NCBI GenBank assembly: GCA_023429565.1
Contig: JAEZDJ010000028.1
Location: 1-29,580, forward strand
Source of the DNA: Actinomycetes bacterium
GTDB lineage: Bacteria; Actinomycetota; Coriobacteriia; Coriobacteriales; Eggerthellaceae
Length of the DNA: 29,580 bases
Direction of reading: 5' to 3'
The translations under genes and the position numbers were made by a program. The notes below the pieces were generated by a model. That model was not told the origin of the DNA. It did not search any database and was given only the letters and a program-made list of their open reading frames with translations. This document shows, one piece after another, positions 14,198-23,350 of this stretch. The stretch's first letter is position 1. The number at the start of each line of letters is the position of its first letter.

Positions 14198-15507
14198 GCG
14201 AAAGCAAGAACGTCTCCCCGGAGGCACCGGCTTCTTCGATGCGTCGACCCGATGGCACGCATCGTGTGGTCATCACGGGCATGGGGGCAATCTCGCCTGC
14301 CGGCATAGGGGTCGAGGCGCTCTGGGACGCGGTTATGGGCAAGCGATGCTGCATCGGTCCCGTGACGCGCTTTGACACGGCTGACTATGACGTGCATATC
14401 GCGGGCGAAATCAACGGTTTCGACGCGTGCGAGCATGGCCTGACCAAAAAGGAGGCTCGCCGCTTCGAGCGCTTTGTGCAGTATGCCATCGTGGCTTCCG
14501 ACGAAGCGCTCGCCCAATCGGGACTTGACCTGGATGCCGAAGACACCACACGCGTTGCCTGCGTGTTCGGCACCGGCATCGGCGGCATCGACGAACTCCA
14601 GCGTGGCTTCGAGACGCTGGCCGAAAAGGGACCGAAGCGCGTGAGCCCGTTGTTCATACCCACGATGATCGGAAACATCGCAGCGGGCAACCTCTCCATC
14701 CGCTACGGATTGAAGGCCGAGTGCCTCAACGTGGTCACGGCCTGCGCGACGGGCGCGCACTGCATCGGTGCGGCCGTCCGCGACATTCGCCATGGGTACA
14801 TCGACGTGGCGCTTGCGGGCGGGTCGGAAGAGTCGGTTTCCCCCATCTGTCTCGCGGGCTTTGCGAATCTCGGGGCACTGTCGAAGTCGGACGATCCCGC
14901 CAACGCCTCCCTGCCGTTTGACGTGCGCCGTGCGGGATTCGTCGCGGGCGAGGGAGCCGGCGCGGTGATCGTCGAGTCGCTCGAGCATGCGCTTGCGCGA
15001 GGAGCCCATGTGTTGGCGGAAATCACCGGCTTCGGATCGACGGGGGACGCGTATCACATGACAGCCCCGGAGCCAAGTGGAGAAGGCGTGACCAGGGCCA
15101 TGCTCGCCGCGCTTGAGGAAGGCGGTTTCACCCCGGCCGATCTTGGCCATCTGAACGCCCACGGCACCGGCACGCCGGCGAACGACGCGACCGAGGCGAA
15201 AGCGCTCCTCGCGCTGTGCGGAGAGGAGTTTGGCAGGGAGGTGCCGGTCGTTTCCGTGAAGGGGGCGACAGGCCACACGCTGGGCGCGGCAGGCGCCATA
15301 GAGGCCATTGTCACCGCGCTTTCCGTGGCAAACGACTGCGTTCCGCCTACTTGCGGTTTCCTGGAGCCCGATCCGGAGTGCCCCGTGAACGTGCTGGCGG
15401 AGGCCAAGACGGGCTACCCCCAGAAGGTGGCTCTGTCGAACTCGCTTGGGTTCGGGGGACATAACGCATCGCTTGCCCTTTCCCCGTTTGAAGAGGAAAC
15501 TGTTTGA
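14194..15507 (+). CDS. fabF: 3-oxoacyl-ACP synthase II
   Basis: FabF condenses malonyl-ACP with acyl-ACP during elongation. The 437-residue thiolase-fold enzyme has the catalytic Cys-His-His triad: C184 in VVTACATGAH, H323 in LNAHGTGTPAND and H361 in GATGHTLGAAGA. The C-terminal SNSLGFGGHNASL is typical. The start is the ATG at 14194, which overlaps the fabG stop as ATGA and follows GGAGG. About 22 residues precede the usual start (HRVVITGMGAISPAG). The long upstream frame from 13813 is a shadow of fabG. In related clusters accB follows fabF, but here fabZ follows after 63 bases. Confidence 0.96.
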   Translation: MSESKNVSPEAPASSMRRPDGTHRVVITGMGAISPAGIGVEALWDAVMGKRCCIGPVTRFDTADYDVHIAGEINGFDACEHGLTKKEARRFERFVQYAIVASDEALAQSGLDLDAEDTTRVACVFGTGIGGIDELQRGFETLAEKGPKRVSPLFIPTMIGNIAAGNLSIRYGLKAECLNVVTACATGAHCIGAAVRDIRHGYIDVALAGGSEESVSPICLAGFANLGALSKSDDPANASLPFDVRRAGFVAGEGAGAVIVESLEHALARGAHVLAEITGFGSTGDAYHMTAPEPSGEGVTRAMLAALEEGGFTPADLGHLNAHGTGTPANDATEAKALLALCGEEFGREVPVVSVKGATGHTLGAAGAIEAIVTALSVANDCVPPTCGFLEPDPECPVNVLAEAKTGYPQKVALSNSLGFGGHNASLALSPFEEETV

Positions 15508-15570
15508 ATCGACGCGCCGAGCGGCCCGCGCCGCCCAACGTGTCGTGACGTTTGCTGAAAGGATTCGTCC

Positions 15571-16020
15571 ATGGATATCGAATACCCCTGCGACAAGGAA
15601 GCCGTGCAGCGCGTGCTGCCGCATCGCGATCCATTTTGCTGGGTGAGCCGCGTGATTGCGTGTGATTCCGGCAAGAGCGTGGAAGCGGAGCTTGACGTCG
15701 ACCCTGATCTGCCGCTGTTCGCAGGGCATTTTCCCGGGCACCCGGTCTTGCCGGGCGTCATCATCATGGAGGCGCTTGCCCAGGCGGCTTCGTTCTGCCT
15801 TCTCGTGGATCGGGGTGCCGAGGGTGCGATCGGCTTTCTCACTGGCATCGACGGAGCGAAGTTCCGCCGCCAGGTGGTGCCGGGGGAAACGCTCACGCTG
15901 AAGGGGAGGATCGTGAAATCTTCGTCCCGCCTGTGCGTGGCCGAAGTGGAGGCTTCGGTTGACGGGCAGGTGTGTGCGACGGCGACCCAGAAGTATGTTT
16001 TGGCAAAAGCGGGAGAGTGA
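15571..16020 (+). CDS. fabZ: 3-hydroxyacyl-ACP dehydratase
   Basis: FabZ removes water from 3-hydroxyacyl-ACP. The 149-residue hot-dog-fold protein has LPHRDPFCWVSRVI and the catalytic motif FAGHFPGHPVLPGVIIMEALAQ, giving H53 and E67 as the active-site pair. The ATG at 15571 is preceded by GAAAGGA. The nucleotide gap to fabF is 63 bases and that to accDA is 115 bases, both without a gene. These are the positions where accB and accC usually lie in this type of cluster. Confidence 0.95.
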   Translation: MDIEYPCDKEAVQRVLPHRDPFCWVSRVIACDSGKSVEAELDVDPDLPLFAGHFPGHPVLPGVIIMEALAQAASFCLLVDRGAEGAIGFLTGIDGAKFRRQVVPGETLTLKGRIVKSSSRLCVAEVEASVDGQVCATATQKYVLAKAGE

Positions 16021-16135
16021 GGCATTCTCCTAGCGGAGTGTCTCTTGCCTGCGGCCGCCACTGCATTGGGCCTGCCGGAGACATGGCATGCCTGTTGGAT
16101 GAAGTGCTGTCGGGAAGAAAGCGGAAGGTTGTTCG

Positions 16136-18667
16136 ATGAAGCAGCGCAAGCAGGACTACATAACCATCGGCTCGGATGGGGCGATGCTCGTGCAGGGTGC
16201 CTCTCAGGTGACGCCTGAGCCTGCTTCCCGGGGGGTTGATGTCGCCTATCGTCTTCCCCGTATGGCGGAGGAGGCTTCCGCGAGCCTGCCCCTTGCCCCC
16301 AATGCCATCGATGCCGCCGATGCGGCTGAGTTCACCGCGTCTCCGGCCAGGCCGGCGGCATCGTTTCGGCAGGTCGGCGATGATGGGAATCCCGATGAGC
16401 AGGATGTGCGTCCGGTCGCCCTGGTCATGGCTCGTGCTAAGACCACCAAGCATCTGGTGCCTTCCGTCGTGGAAGCCGGCTTTTCCGCCTATACGGTCTA
16501 CACGCAGGACAAGCGTTTTGATTCCCACTGCAAGGCGGCTCAGGGATCGGTGTGCTTGGGTGACAAATATTCCGACGCGCTGTTCTGCAACGGCCATGCC
16601 GTGCTTGCGGCCGCCGACGAATGCGGTGCTGCGGTCGTGCTGCTGTGCGACGAGGCCCTTCCCCTGGCAAACGTGGACAGTTTTCTCGCCCGGGCCGCCG
16701 GACGCGGCATGCGCGTATTTCGGGCTACGGATCCCTCGGTCCCGCCGATGGGATGGATCCTCTGCTCAACAGACAAGGTCATCCAGGATGACGGTTCGTG
16801 GCGCACGTGCCCGCACTGCGGATTGACCTTCGATGCGGCCTGCGTTTCCTCCGCCCATTGCACCTGTCCTGCGTGTGGCGGCTATCTTCGCATGTCGTCG
16901 AGCGAACGAATCAACGATTTGCTGGATGCTGACAGCTTCACCGAATGGAGCCGGAACATGTCCGAGGCCGATCCGCTCGGCTTTCCCGGCTATCGCGAAA
17001 AACTGGCTGCTCAACGTGACAAGACCGGGTTGCGGGAAGCCGTGCGCACGGGCGAGGGCCGCATTGCGGGGCTCCATACGGCTCTTGCCATCATGGAATC
17101 GCAGTTCTTCATGGGATCCATGGGGTCGGTCGTGGGCGAGAAAATCGCACGCATGGTGGAACGTGCCACCGACGAGCGCTTGCCGGTGGTCATCTTCACG
17201 GCATCAGGCGGCGCGCGCATGCAGGAGGGCTTGCTGTCCCTCATGCAGATGGCCAAGGTGTCCTGTGCCCTGTCGCGTCATGGGGAGGCGGGCCTTCCCT
17301 ATATCTCAGTGCTCACCGACCCCACCACCGGTGGCGTGACGGCTTCGTTCGCCATGCAAGGGGACGTCATCCTTGCGGAACCTCACGCGCTTGTCGGCTT
17401 CGCGGGCCAACGCGTCATCAAGGACACCATCAAGCAAGAGTTGCCCGAGGGGTTCCAGACGGCGGAGTTCGCCCTCGAACATGGCCTCGTGGACGCCATC
17501 GTGCCTCGTGAAGAGCTGCGTGAGAAACTTGCCCATATCCTTGCCATCCATCTTGCAACCGCGGTCCAGAACGTGCCGAAGTCCGGTGGATACGAGGTGT
17601 TCGTCGACTATGCGAAGGTGAGGGAAAACCTGGAGCAGGGGACCGATACCTACAACACGGTCACGTTCGGCGCTCTTGAACCGGCGCGCCAGCCGCTTTC
17701 CGAGGCTGTTGGCTGGGGGCCGCGATCGCTGAGGAATCGCCTTTCGGAGATTGCCGACCAGTTTGATCGCAGGCGTGACGCACTGTCTCTGAAACGCTTG
17801 CAGGACGCTATGCTTGCCGGTCGGTTCGATGCCGAGGCGGGCGAATCGCTTGAAGGCGCAGCGGCTGACGTGCCCGTCGACAGTTCGAACCATGCGTGGG
17901 AAAGCGTGAAGCTGGCCCGCAACACTCATAGGCCGACGGCGAAGGCGTACATAGAATCCTTCGTCGACGGATTCATCGAATTGCATGGCGACCGGGCCTT
18001 CGGTGACGATGCGGCCATGATGTGTGGCCTTGGCTGGATAGACGGCCGCGCGGTGACGGTGATAGCCCAGGAGAAAGGCGTGGACCTGAAGGAGCGCATT
18101 CGCCGCAATTTCGGCTGTCCTCAACCGGAGGGCTATCGAAAGTCTCTCAGGCTCATCCGACAGGCGGAGAAGTTCGGCAGGCCCGTGGTTTGCCTGGTGG
18201 ACACGCAGGGAGCGTTCTGCGGCATGGAAGCCGAAGAACGCGGACAGGGCAATGCCATCGCCGACAACCTGCTGGCGCTTGCCAGCGTGCGTGTTCCCGT
18301 GGTGAGCGTGCTTTTGGGCGAGGGCGGCAGTGGCGGCGCCCTGGCGCTGGCCTTGGCTGACAAGGTGGCCATGCAGGAGCACTCCGTGTATTCGGTGCTC
18401 TCTCCCGAGGGCTTTGCATCGATTCTCTGGAAGGATCGGGCACGCGCTCCGGAGGCTGCGGCCGTCATGAAGATGAGCGCGCGGGAGGCGTGCGAGATGG
18501 GCATTGTGGACGACGTCGTGAGCGAGGGACCGGCACCGGCTCACGAGAACCCTCGCATCGCAGCTGACCATGTGCGCGATTATATCGCCACAGCCCTGGA
18601 TGCGCTGTGCGACGTCCCTCTCGACGAGCTCCTGAAAAGCCGCTACGAGCGGTTCGGCAAGTTCTAG
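16136..18667 (+). CDS. accDA: Acetyl-CoA carboxylase carboxyltransferase, fused AccD-AccA with biotin-carboxylase-like N-terminal domain
   Basis: The carboxyltransferase moves CO2 from carboxybiotin to acetyl-CoA, making malonyl-CoA. The 843-residue protein joins both subunits. The beta part (AccD) has a four-cysteine zinc finger (C225, C228, C244, C247 in CPHCG and CPACG) and the crotonase-like core (SGGARMQEGLLSLMQMAK, DPTTGGVTASFAM). The alpha part (AccA), from about 590, has KLARNTHRPTAKAY, HGDRAFGDD, RRNFGCPQPEGYRKSLRL and LGEGGSGGALALALADKV. Before the zinc finger, residues about 93-199 resemble the first (pre-ATP-grasp) domain of biotin carboxylase, including VCLG and an AAADECGAAVV stretch, but no ATP-grasp domain follows. 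The start has GGAAGG upstream. The AccD/AccA calls are secure, but the N-terminal assignment is my own alignment by eye. Confidence 0.9.
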   Translation: MKQRKQDYITIGSDGAMLVQGASQVTPEPASRGVDVAYRLPRMAEEASASLPLAPNAIDAADAAEFTASPARPAASFRQVGDDGNPDEQDVRPVALVMARAKTTKHLVPSVVEAGFSAYTVYTQDKRFDSHCKAAQGSVCLGDKYSDALFCNGHAVLAAADECGAAVVLLCDEALPLANVDSFLARAAGRGMRVFRATDPSVPPMGWILCSTDKVIQDDGSWRTCPHCGLTFDAACVSSAHCTCPACGGYLRMSSSERINDLLDADSFTEWSRNMSEADPLGFPGYREKLAAQRDKTGLREAVRTGEGRIAGLHTALAIMESQFFMGSMGSVVGEKIARMVERATDERLPVVIFTASGGARMQEGLLSLMQMAKVSCALSRHGEAGLPYISVLTDPTTGGVTASFAMQGDVILAEPHALVGFAGQRVIKDTIKQELPEGFQTAEFALEHGLVDAIVPREELREKLAHILAIHLATAVQNVPKSGGYEVFVDYAKVRENLEQGTDTYNTVTFGALEPARQPLSEAVGWGPRSLRNRLSEIADQFDRRRDALSLKRLQDAMLAGRFDAEAGESLEGAAADVPVDSSNHAWESVKLARNTHRPTAKAYIESFVDGFIELHGDRAFGDDAAMMCGLGWIDGRAVTVIAQEKGVDLKERIRRNFGCPQPEGYRKSLRLIRQAEKFGRPVVCLVDTQGAFCGMEAEERGQGNAIADNLLALASVRVPVVSVLLGEGGSGGALALALADKVAMQEHSVYSVLSPEGFASILWKDRARAPEAAAVMKMSAREACEMGIVDDVVSEGPAPAHENPRIAADHVRDYIATALDALCDVPLDELLKSRYERFGKF

Positions 18668-21600
18668 CCCTGCAGGAGGTCGATCAGGTCATCCTTGCTC
18701 AGGGACGCGAGCGAGATGCCGCTTGTGCCTATGATCTGGCCCGCAAGTTCGCTCTTCGCCTCCTGCAGGTGGACGATGCGCTCCTCGATGGTCCCTTGTG
18801 CGATGACCTTCTGCACGCTCACCACCTTGGTCTGCCCAATGCGGTGAGCGCGGTCGGTGGCCTGATCCTGCGCGGCGGCGTTCCACCACGGGTCGGCGTG
18901 GATGACCACGGTCGCCCCGGTGAGGTTGAGCCCTGTTCCGCCCGCTTTCAGCGAAACCAGGAACACGGGAGTGTCGTCGGCGTTGAAGGCGTTCACCAGC
19001 ACAAGGCGCTTCTTTTTCGGCGTGGATCCGACTATGGTGTAATACGGAACCCCCTGCTTGTCCAGCTGGTCTGCAATAAGGCTGAGAAAGCTGGTGAACT
19101 GCGAGAACACGAGTGTTTTTTCTCCTGCGTCCATGGCTGATTCCACCAGTTCCATGATGGCGTCGAGCTTTGCGGCGTGGCCGGTGTAGTCCTCGTACAG
19201 CAGGTGGGGATCGCAACAGAGCTGTCGCAGCTTGGTGAGCTCTGCGAGTATCTCCACCTTGCTTTTCTCGGCGTCGCCGCCTCCCTTGGCGTTTTTCTTC
19301 CGGTCGTTTTTCTGAGAAGTCAGAGACTCTCTCAATTGCTGCTCGTGGGCTGTGTAAAGACGCTTCTGCTCTCCTTCCAGCGGTGCGTACACGATTGATT
19401 CCAGCTTTTCTGGAAGCTCGCGCAGCACCTTGATCTTCAGCCGTCGAAGGATGAAGGGGCCGACGAGAGCCTGCAGCCTCCGCGCCGTGTCCTCGTCGCC
19501 GCCAACGATGGAGAGCTCGAAGCGTTCCCGAAACCGGGCATAGGGTCCCAGCAGCCCAGGCATGAGGAAGTCAAAGATGCTCCAGAGCTCGCTCAGCCGA
19601 TTCTCGATGGGGGTGCCGGTGAGCGCGAAGCGGTGAAGCGCATTGATCCGCTTGACGTTGCGTGTGGTGAGCGTGGCGGGGTTCTTGATGTATTGCGCCT
19701 CGTCAAGCACGCAGCAGAAAAAGGTTCGGTCGGTGTAATCTGCCGCATCGATGCGAAGCAGGTCGTAGGACGTCACCAGGATGTCGCAGCCGGGAGTTTT
19801 ACGAATGCGCGCACGGTCGCGTTTGGTGCCGACGACAGCGCAGACGGACAGGTCCGGGGCGAAGCGCTCGAACTCAGCCAACCAGTTGTATACCAGCGAG
19901 GCAGGGCAGACGACGAGGCTGGGACCGGTGGCGCGCGCTTCCTCTTGACGTGAGAGCAGCAGCGCAATGAGCTGTGCTGATTTGCCCAAACCCATCTCAT
20001 CTGCCAAGATGCCTCCGAAGCCCGCATCGCAGCGGGCAGAAAGCCAGCGGAATCCCTCAACTTGATAAGGCCGCAGGGTACCCGCGAATGATTCGGGCAC
20101 CTCATAGTCGAGCTCGTCGACGCTGCGAAACTCCTCCACGTATCGCGTGAAGGACCGGTCTCGGTCGAGGTCCGCCTCCTCGTCCAGATAGAACGCCCGG
20201 TACGAGGGCAGCTCCACCGAGCCCGAAGTGAGCTGCTTGGCCGTGATGCCCAGATCGGAAGCGAGGCGATCGAGCTGGGAGAGGTCAAATCCCTCCATGT
20301 TGAGAAACATGCCGTTTTTGAGGCGGTGATAGCGCTTGTGCTTGCGGTAGCTTGCGAGCATGGCCGCCAGCTCGCGCGAAGGAAGATCCTCGGACGAGAT
20401 GGTGAGGTTGATCAGGTTGCCGGTGAGCGAGACCCCCAAGGATACGCGTGGCTTGCCGTCTCGTATGAGGCGATCGAACGCGGGGGTGGTGAACACGGTC
20501 CCGATCGCGCGGAATTTCAGGAGGCCCCCGAAGATCAGATTAGCTATCGCCTCGTCGTCGTCAAGGGGAAGGAGGGATCCTATGGTGGAGAAATAGCTTC
20601 TCGTCAGGTTTTTGGCCTTCGTCTCCATGAGCTCGTCGCGCAAGGGACCGGGAGCGTCCTCGTTTTCCTGATTAGAAGCACCGTCACTCAGGTGGTGGCG
20701 TTTGTCCCCGTACCGCGCTTGCGGGTCGCATGACACCCCCTGGTCGGTCTTGTCGAAATAAAACTCCAGCTGGCAGGGAACTGGCCGATAGGCTTTCAGG
20801 CTGTGGGGCGCTTGGACGATGAGGCCCTGCTCGATGGCGGGGAGTATGGTGGCGCAGAACAGGGGCATGTCCTCTTCGGTGACGACGACCTGGTCGTCTT
20901 CGCTCTCATACACGCTGCGGAGGAATTCCGCACAGGGAGAGAACGTCGGCGAGCACCGGTAAAATATGTCATCTTGCCAGATGTACGAACGATCTCCGCT
21001 GGTCACGACAACGAGGTTTTCGGTCCGGCCGATTGCGTAACCGCCTTCGTCAGTCTGATGCAGGCGAATTTCGAGAGATGGATCGGCCTCCACGACGTGG
21101 GCTTTGGTGAGGGATCGGGTGCCGTAGTCGGTCCCTTCGACGGTGAACGTGTCTTCCCCGAGCGTGTCGAGCAGTTCGACCACCTCGGAGTCGGACAGGT
21201 CGAGATCGCGGGCTGCCTCGTTGCGAGAACTGTAGTATCCGTGCATCGTCTTGCTCGCCTGCGCCCGGAGCGACACGGCGCGCTCCAGGAAACGTGCGAC
21301 GGCGCGGGCCTGAGGCGTCAGCGCATTGGGCGTATGGGTGAAGGTGAGCTTCTTGCCATAGGAGAACCGCTCTCCCGTTCTCATATGCTGGACGAAGTCG
21401 GAAATGCTTTTCAGGACGTAGGAGCCTTGAGGTCCCACGAGCTTGAAGTGGACCGACCACAGGCGGAAGCCATAGGTGAGGGTGGTCTCGATGCTGACGT
21501 CTTCCTCCTCAGCGGCATTCACCTTCTGAGCCGTGCGTTTCATGAGGTCTGCGATGCAGGACGAGGTGGCGGGACGTCGGTGTTCCTGATAGCCCATGAA

Positions 21601-21909
21601 GCGCTCGGGCGACTCGTTGTAGGAGAGGATGAGCGCAGCGCAGTGCTTGCACATGCCGCCGTACTCGTAGGAGGCCGGACACGTGCACGAGTAGTCGATG
21701 ACGGCGTCCTCTGATTCGGAAAAACTGACCGAGGTGCGATAGCGGTCGTCCCATCCGCTGCTGCTGGCCACGAACGCGCTCAGCATGGTCTCATCGCCAT
21801 TGTAACGGCACATTTTAGTGAGGATGTTCCTGTCTGACGACGCGATCTGCTGGGCGCGCCTCAACGTGCGGGGATAACAATGCTGACCGATTTCGGTGTC
21901 GGATATCAT
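18664..21909 (-). CDS. SWIM zinc-finger SNF2-family DEAD/DEAH-type helicase
   Basis: This 1081-residue Swi2/Snf2 ATPase starts with a SWIM zinc finger (C75, C77, C87, H89 in SCTCPASYEYGGMCKHC). A long middle region follows, comparable to the bacterial SNF2 helicase-associated domain, and then both helicase lobes. Motif I DEMGLGKS is near residue 640, motif II LDEAQYIKNP near 735, LTGTPIENRLSELWSIFDFL soon after, VFSQFTSF near 935, and motif VI DRAHRIGQT near 1023. Such proteins remodel or translocate along nucleic acids, but the bacterial role is poorly known. It converges on accDA, and the two stops share the bases CTAG. The start ATG has AAAGAG upstream. Confidence 0.92.
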   Translation of the reverse strand: MISDTEIGQHCYPRTLRRAQQIASSDRNILTKMCRYNGDETMLSAFVASSSGWDDRYRTSVSFSESEDAVIDYSCTCPASYEYGGMCKHCAALILSYNESPERFMGYQEHRRPATSSCIADLMKRTAQKVNAAEEEDVSIETTLTYGFRLWSVHFKLVGPQGSYVLKSISDFVQHMRTGERFSYGKKLTFTHTPNALTPQARAVARFLERAVSLRAQASKTMHGYYSSRNEAARDLDLSDSEVVELLDTLGEDTFTVEGTDYGTRSLTKAHVVEADPSLEIRLHQTDEGGYAIGRTENLVVVTSGDRSYIWQDDIFYRCSPTFSPCAEFLRSVYESEDDQVVVTEEDMPLFCATILPAIEQGLIVQAPHSLKAYRPVPCQLEFYFDKTDQGVSCDPQARYGDKRHHLSDGASNQENEDAPGPLRDELMETKAKNLTRSYFSTIGSLLPLDDDEAIANLIFGGLLKFRAIGTVFTTPAFDRLIRDGKPRVSLGVSLTGNLINLTISSEDLPSRELAAMLASYRKHKRYHRLKNGMFLNMEGFDLSQLDRLASDLGITAKQLTSGSVELPSYRAFYLDEEADLDRDRSFTRYVEEFRSVDELDYEVPESFAGTLRPYQVEGFRWLSARCDAGFGGILADEMGLGKSAQLIALLLSRQEEARATGPSLVVCPASLVYNWLAEFERFAPDLSVCAVVGTKRDRARIRKTPGCDILVTSYDLLRIDAADYTDRTFFCCVLDEAQYIKNPATLTTRNVKRINALHRFALTGTPIENRLSELWSIFDFLMPGLLGPYARFRERFELSIVGGDEDTARRLQALVGPFILRRLKIKVLRELPEKLESIVYAPLEGEQKRLYTAHEQQLRESLTSQKNDRKKNAKGGGDAEKSKVEILAELTKLRQLCCDPHLLYEDYTGHAAKLDAIMELVESAMDAGEKTLVFSQFTSFLSLIADQLDKQGVPYYTIVGSTPKKKRLVLVNAFNADDTPVFLVSLKAGGTGLNLTGATVVIHADPWWNAAAQDQATDRAHRIGQTKVVSVQKVIAQGTIEERIVHLQEAKSELAGQIIGTSGISLASLSKDDLIDLLQG

Positions 21910-22177
21910 ACGGCTCTTTCATCTCGAGGTAATCCTCCCAGTATACTACAGAGAACGTTCGTTCGTGGAGATGTCTCACGAGATGTGGAGGGAAGGGGCA
22001 GAGGTGCCGCGCTTGTGGGCAAAGATGAGGGGAGATGAGGGCTGAAAAATTCTGGCCTGAAATCAGAAAATCCACTATTTCGTTTAATTAACGTTGATCA
22101 TTAATCTATACTTTGGGAAATGCCTGGTGGTGAGGGGATCGTCAAGAGATGATAAAAATTGAATAACATGACCGTAC

Positions 22178-22195
22178 TGTCCCATTTTATGGACA
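22178..22195 (+). promoter_or_regulatory. Inverted repeat, candidate operator of the WYL gene
   Basis: TGTCC-CATTTTAT-GGACA has perfect 5-base arms. It overlaps the weak -35 of the candidate WYL promoter. Autoregulation by WYL proteins through such repeats is known (BrxR, CapW). The assignment here is inference. Confidence 0.35.
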
Positions 22196-22213
22196 TCTAG
22201 ATCATCATATAAG
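22185..22213 (+). promoter_or_regulatory. Candidate promoter of the WYL regulator
   Basis: TATAAG (22208-22213) has a 17-base spacer to a poor -35, TTTTAT (22185-22190). It lies 45 bases before the start ATG at 22259. Weak but the best pair I found in the region. Confidence 0.3.
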
Positions 22214-22258
22214 AGATACGATTGACTTACGAATATTTTTAAAGAGGGAGGAGGGTTT

Positions 22259-23257
22259 ATGGGAGGTGGGCGGAAAAGGCTGAAGCTTTTTTATCTTATG
22301 AAGATATTGAGGGAGGAAACGGATGAAGAGCAGGGGCTCACTATGGTCCAGATCATATCAAAGCTTGCTGAACATGACATAGCGGCCGAGAGAAAAGCAA
22401 TTTATCGGGATATTGAAGCGTTGCGCGATTTTGGATTTGACATAGAAAAGCGCGGAGCTCCCTGCGAATACGCATTGAAAAACCGTCCTTTCAAATTTCC
22501 CGAACTTCTCCTGCTCATCGACGCCATCCAGAGCTCGCGGTTCTTGACTGAATCCAAAAGCGAGGCCTTAGTCGAGAGTGTCAAAGCGTTTGCATCCTAT
22601 TCCCAAGCCCAGCTTCTCGGCAAGCGAGTTTTTGTTGAGGGGCGCATCAAGATGCAGAACGAGAGCGTTTTCTACAATGTGGACAAAATTCAGGAAGCGA
22701 TCATGGGGAAGAGGAAGGTTGAATTCCAATACTTCGAATACGGTACCGATAAAGCGAAGGTCCTTCGACACAATGCGGAGTTCTACGTGGAGACCCCCGT
22801 GTGCCTGGTGTATTCGGAAGGGTACTACTACCTGATCGCGTTCAATGACGCCCATGACGATTTCGTCCGGTACCGTGTCGACCGTATGCTCAACCTGCGG
22901 ATGTCGAAGCATGCCGCGACGCGTAACGCGCGCATCGCTTCATTCGATGTGCGCGAGTTCGAGATAAGATCGTTTGGAATGTTCTCCGGGGATACGGCAT
23001 CGGTTGAGCTCAAGGTATGCAAAGAAGCTATGGGCGCGGTCATAGACCGGTTTGGCAGGGATGTGCTCTCGTCTGCGCATGCGGACGGGACAGCGCGTGT
23101 ACATGTCATCGTCTTGAAAAGCCCGGTTTTCTATGGATGGCTTGCCCAGTTTGGTGAATTGATTCAAGTGGTGAAGCCGCAGTCTCTGGTCGAGGATTAC
23201 CGGGATTACTTGATGAATATTGTCGGGTTGTATGAGCCACGGGTGGAGGAGCCATGA
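22259..23257 (+). CDS. WYL-domain helix-turn-helix transcriptional regulator
   Basis: This 332-residue protein has an N-terminal winged helix of the HTH_11/DeoR type (LTMVQIISKLAEHDIAAERKAIYRDIEALRDFGFDIE). A central WYL domain follows, whose signature reads GYYYLIAFNDAHDDFVRYRVDRM (Trp replaced by Tyr), and then a C-terminal WCX-like extension (FSGDTASVELKV onward). WYL proteins sense nucleic acids or nucleotides and often control phage-defence and CRISPR loci. It sits directly upstream of the tracrRNA and cas9, with the same AT-rich composition, so it is a likely regulator of this locus. A strong GGGAGGAGGG ribosome site precedes the ATG. Confidence 0.88.
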   Translation: MGGGRKRLKLFYLMKILREETDEEQGLTMVQIISKLAEHDIAAERKAIYRDIEALRDFGFDIEKRGAPCEYALKNRPFKFPELLLLIDAIQSSRFLTESKSEALVESVKAFASYSQAQLLGKRVFVEGRIKMQNESVFYNVDKIQEAIMGKRKVEFQYFEYGTDKAKVLRHNAEFYVETPVCLVYSEGYYYLIAFNDAHDDFVRYRVDRMLNLRMSKHAATRNARIASFDVREFEIRSFGMFSGDTASVELKVCKEAMGAVIDRFGRDVLSSAHADGTARVHVIVLKSPVFYGWLAQFGELIQVVKPQSLVEDYRDYLMNIVGLYEPRVEEP

Positions 23258-23277
23258 GGGGTAGAGAAAATTTGAGC

Positions 23278-23304
23278 AAAAAGAAAGATCCCGAAGGATC
23301 TTTC
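23278..23304 (-). terminator. Intrinsic terminator of the tracrRNA
   Basis: On the minus strand GAAAGATCC-TTCG-GGATCTTTC forms a 9-base-pair stem with a UUCG loop, followed by five T residues. This is a strong intrinsic terminator and also the last stem-loop of the tracrRNA. It has no T run on the plus strand, so it is directional. Confidence 0.85.
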
Positions 23305-23350
23305 AAACCCATCTACATGGGGCTGCAAGAGCAGCGGATAAGGCAGAGCC

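Larger units (their letters stand above)
21910..22258. other. AT-rich divergent intergenic region, start of the CRISPR island
   Basis: No gene is convincing in these 349 bases, which separate the minus-strand helicase from the plus-strand WYL regulator. Base composition shifts from GC-rich to AT-rich at about 22050. Inverted repeats include TTCTG-9 bases-CAGAA (near 22050) and TGTCC-8 bases-GGACA (22178-22195), plus the palindrome TTAATTAA near 22084. These are candidate operator sites. Confidence 0.5.

Noticed and set aside
14149..15741. 530-codon minus-strand frame opposite fabF
   Set aside because: It lies fully opposite fabF, fabZ and fabG, which have complete catalytic motifs. Long antisense frames are common in GC-rich DNA.
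16045..16135. Cobalamin-riboswitch-like words (GCCACTG, GCCGGAGAC) between fabZ and accDA
   Set aside because: The gap is too short for a full element, other conserved boxes and their spacing are missing, and fatty-acid genes are not expected targets.
17306..18571. 421-codon minus-strand frame opposite accDA
   Set aside because: It is antisense to the well-conserved carboxyltransferase and has no recognisable domain.
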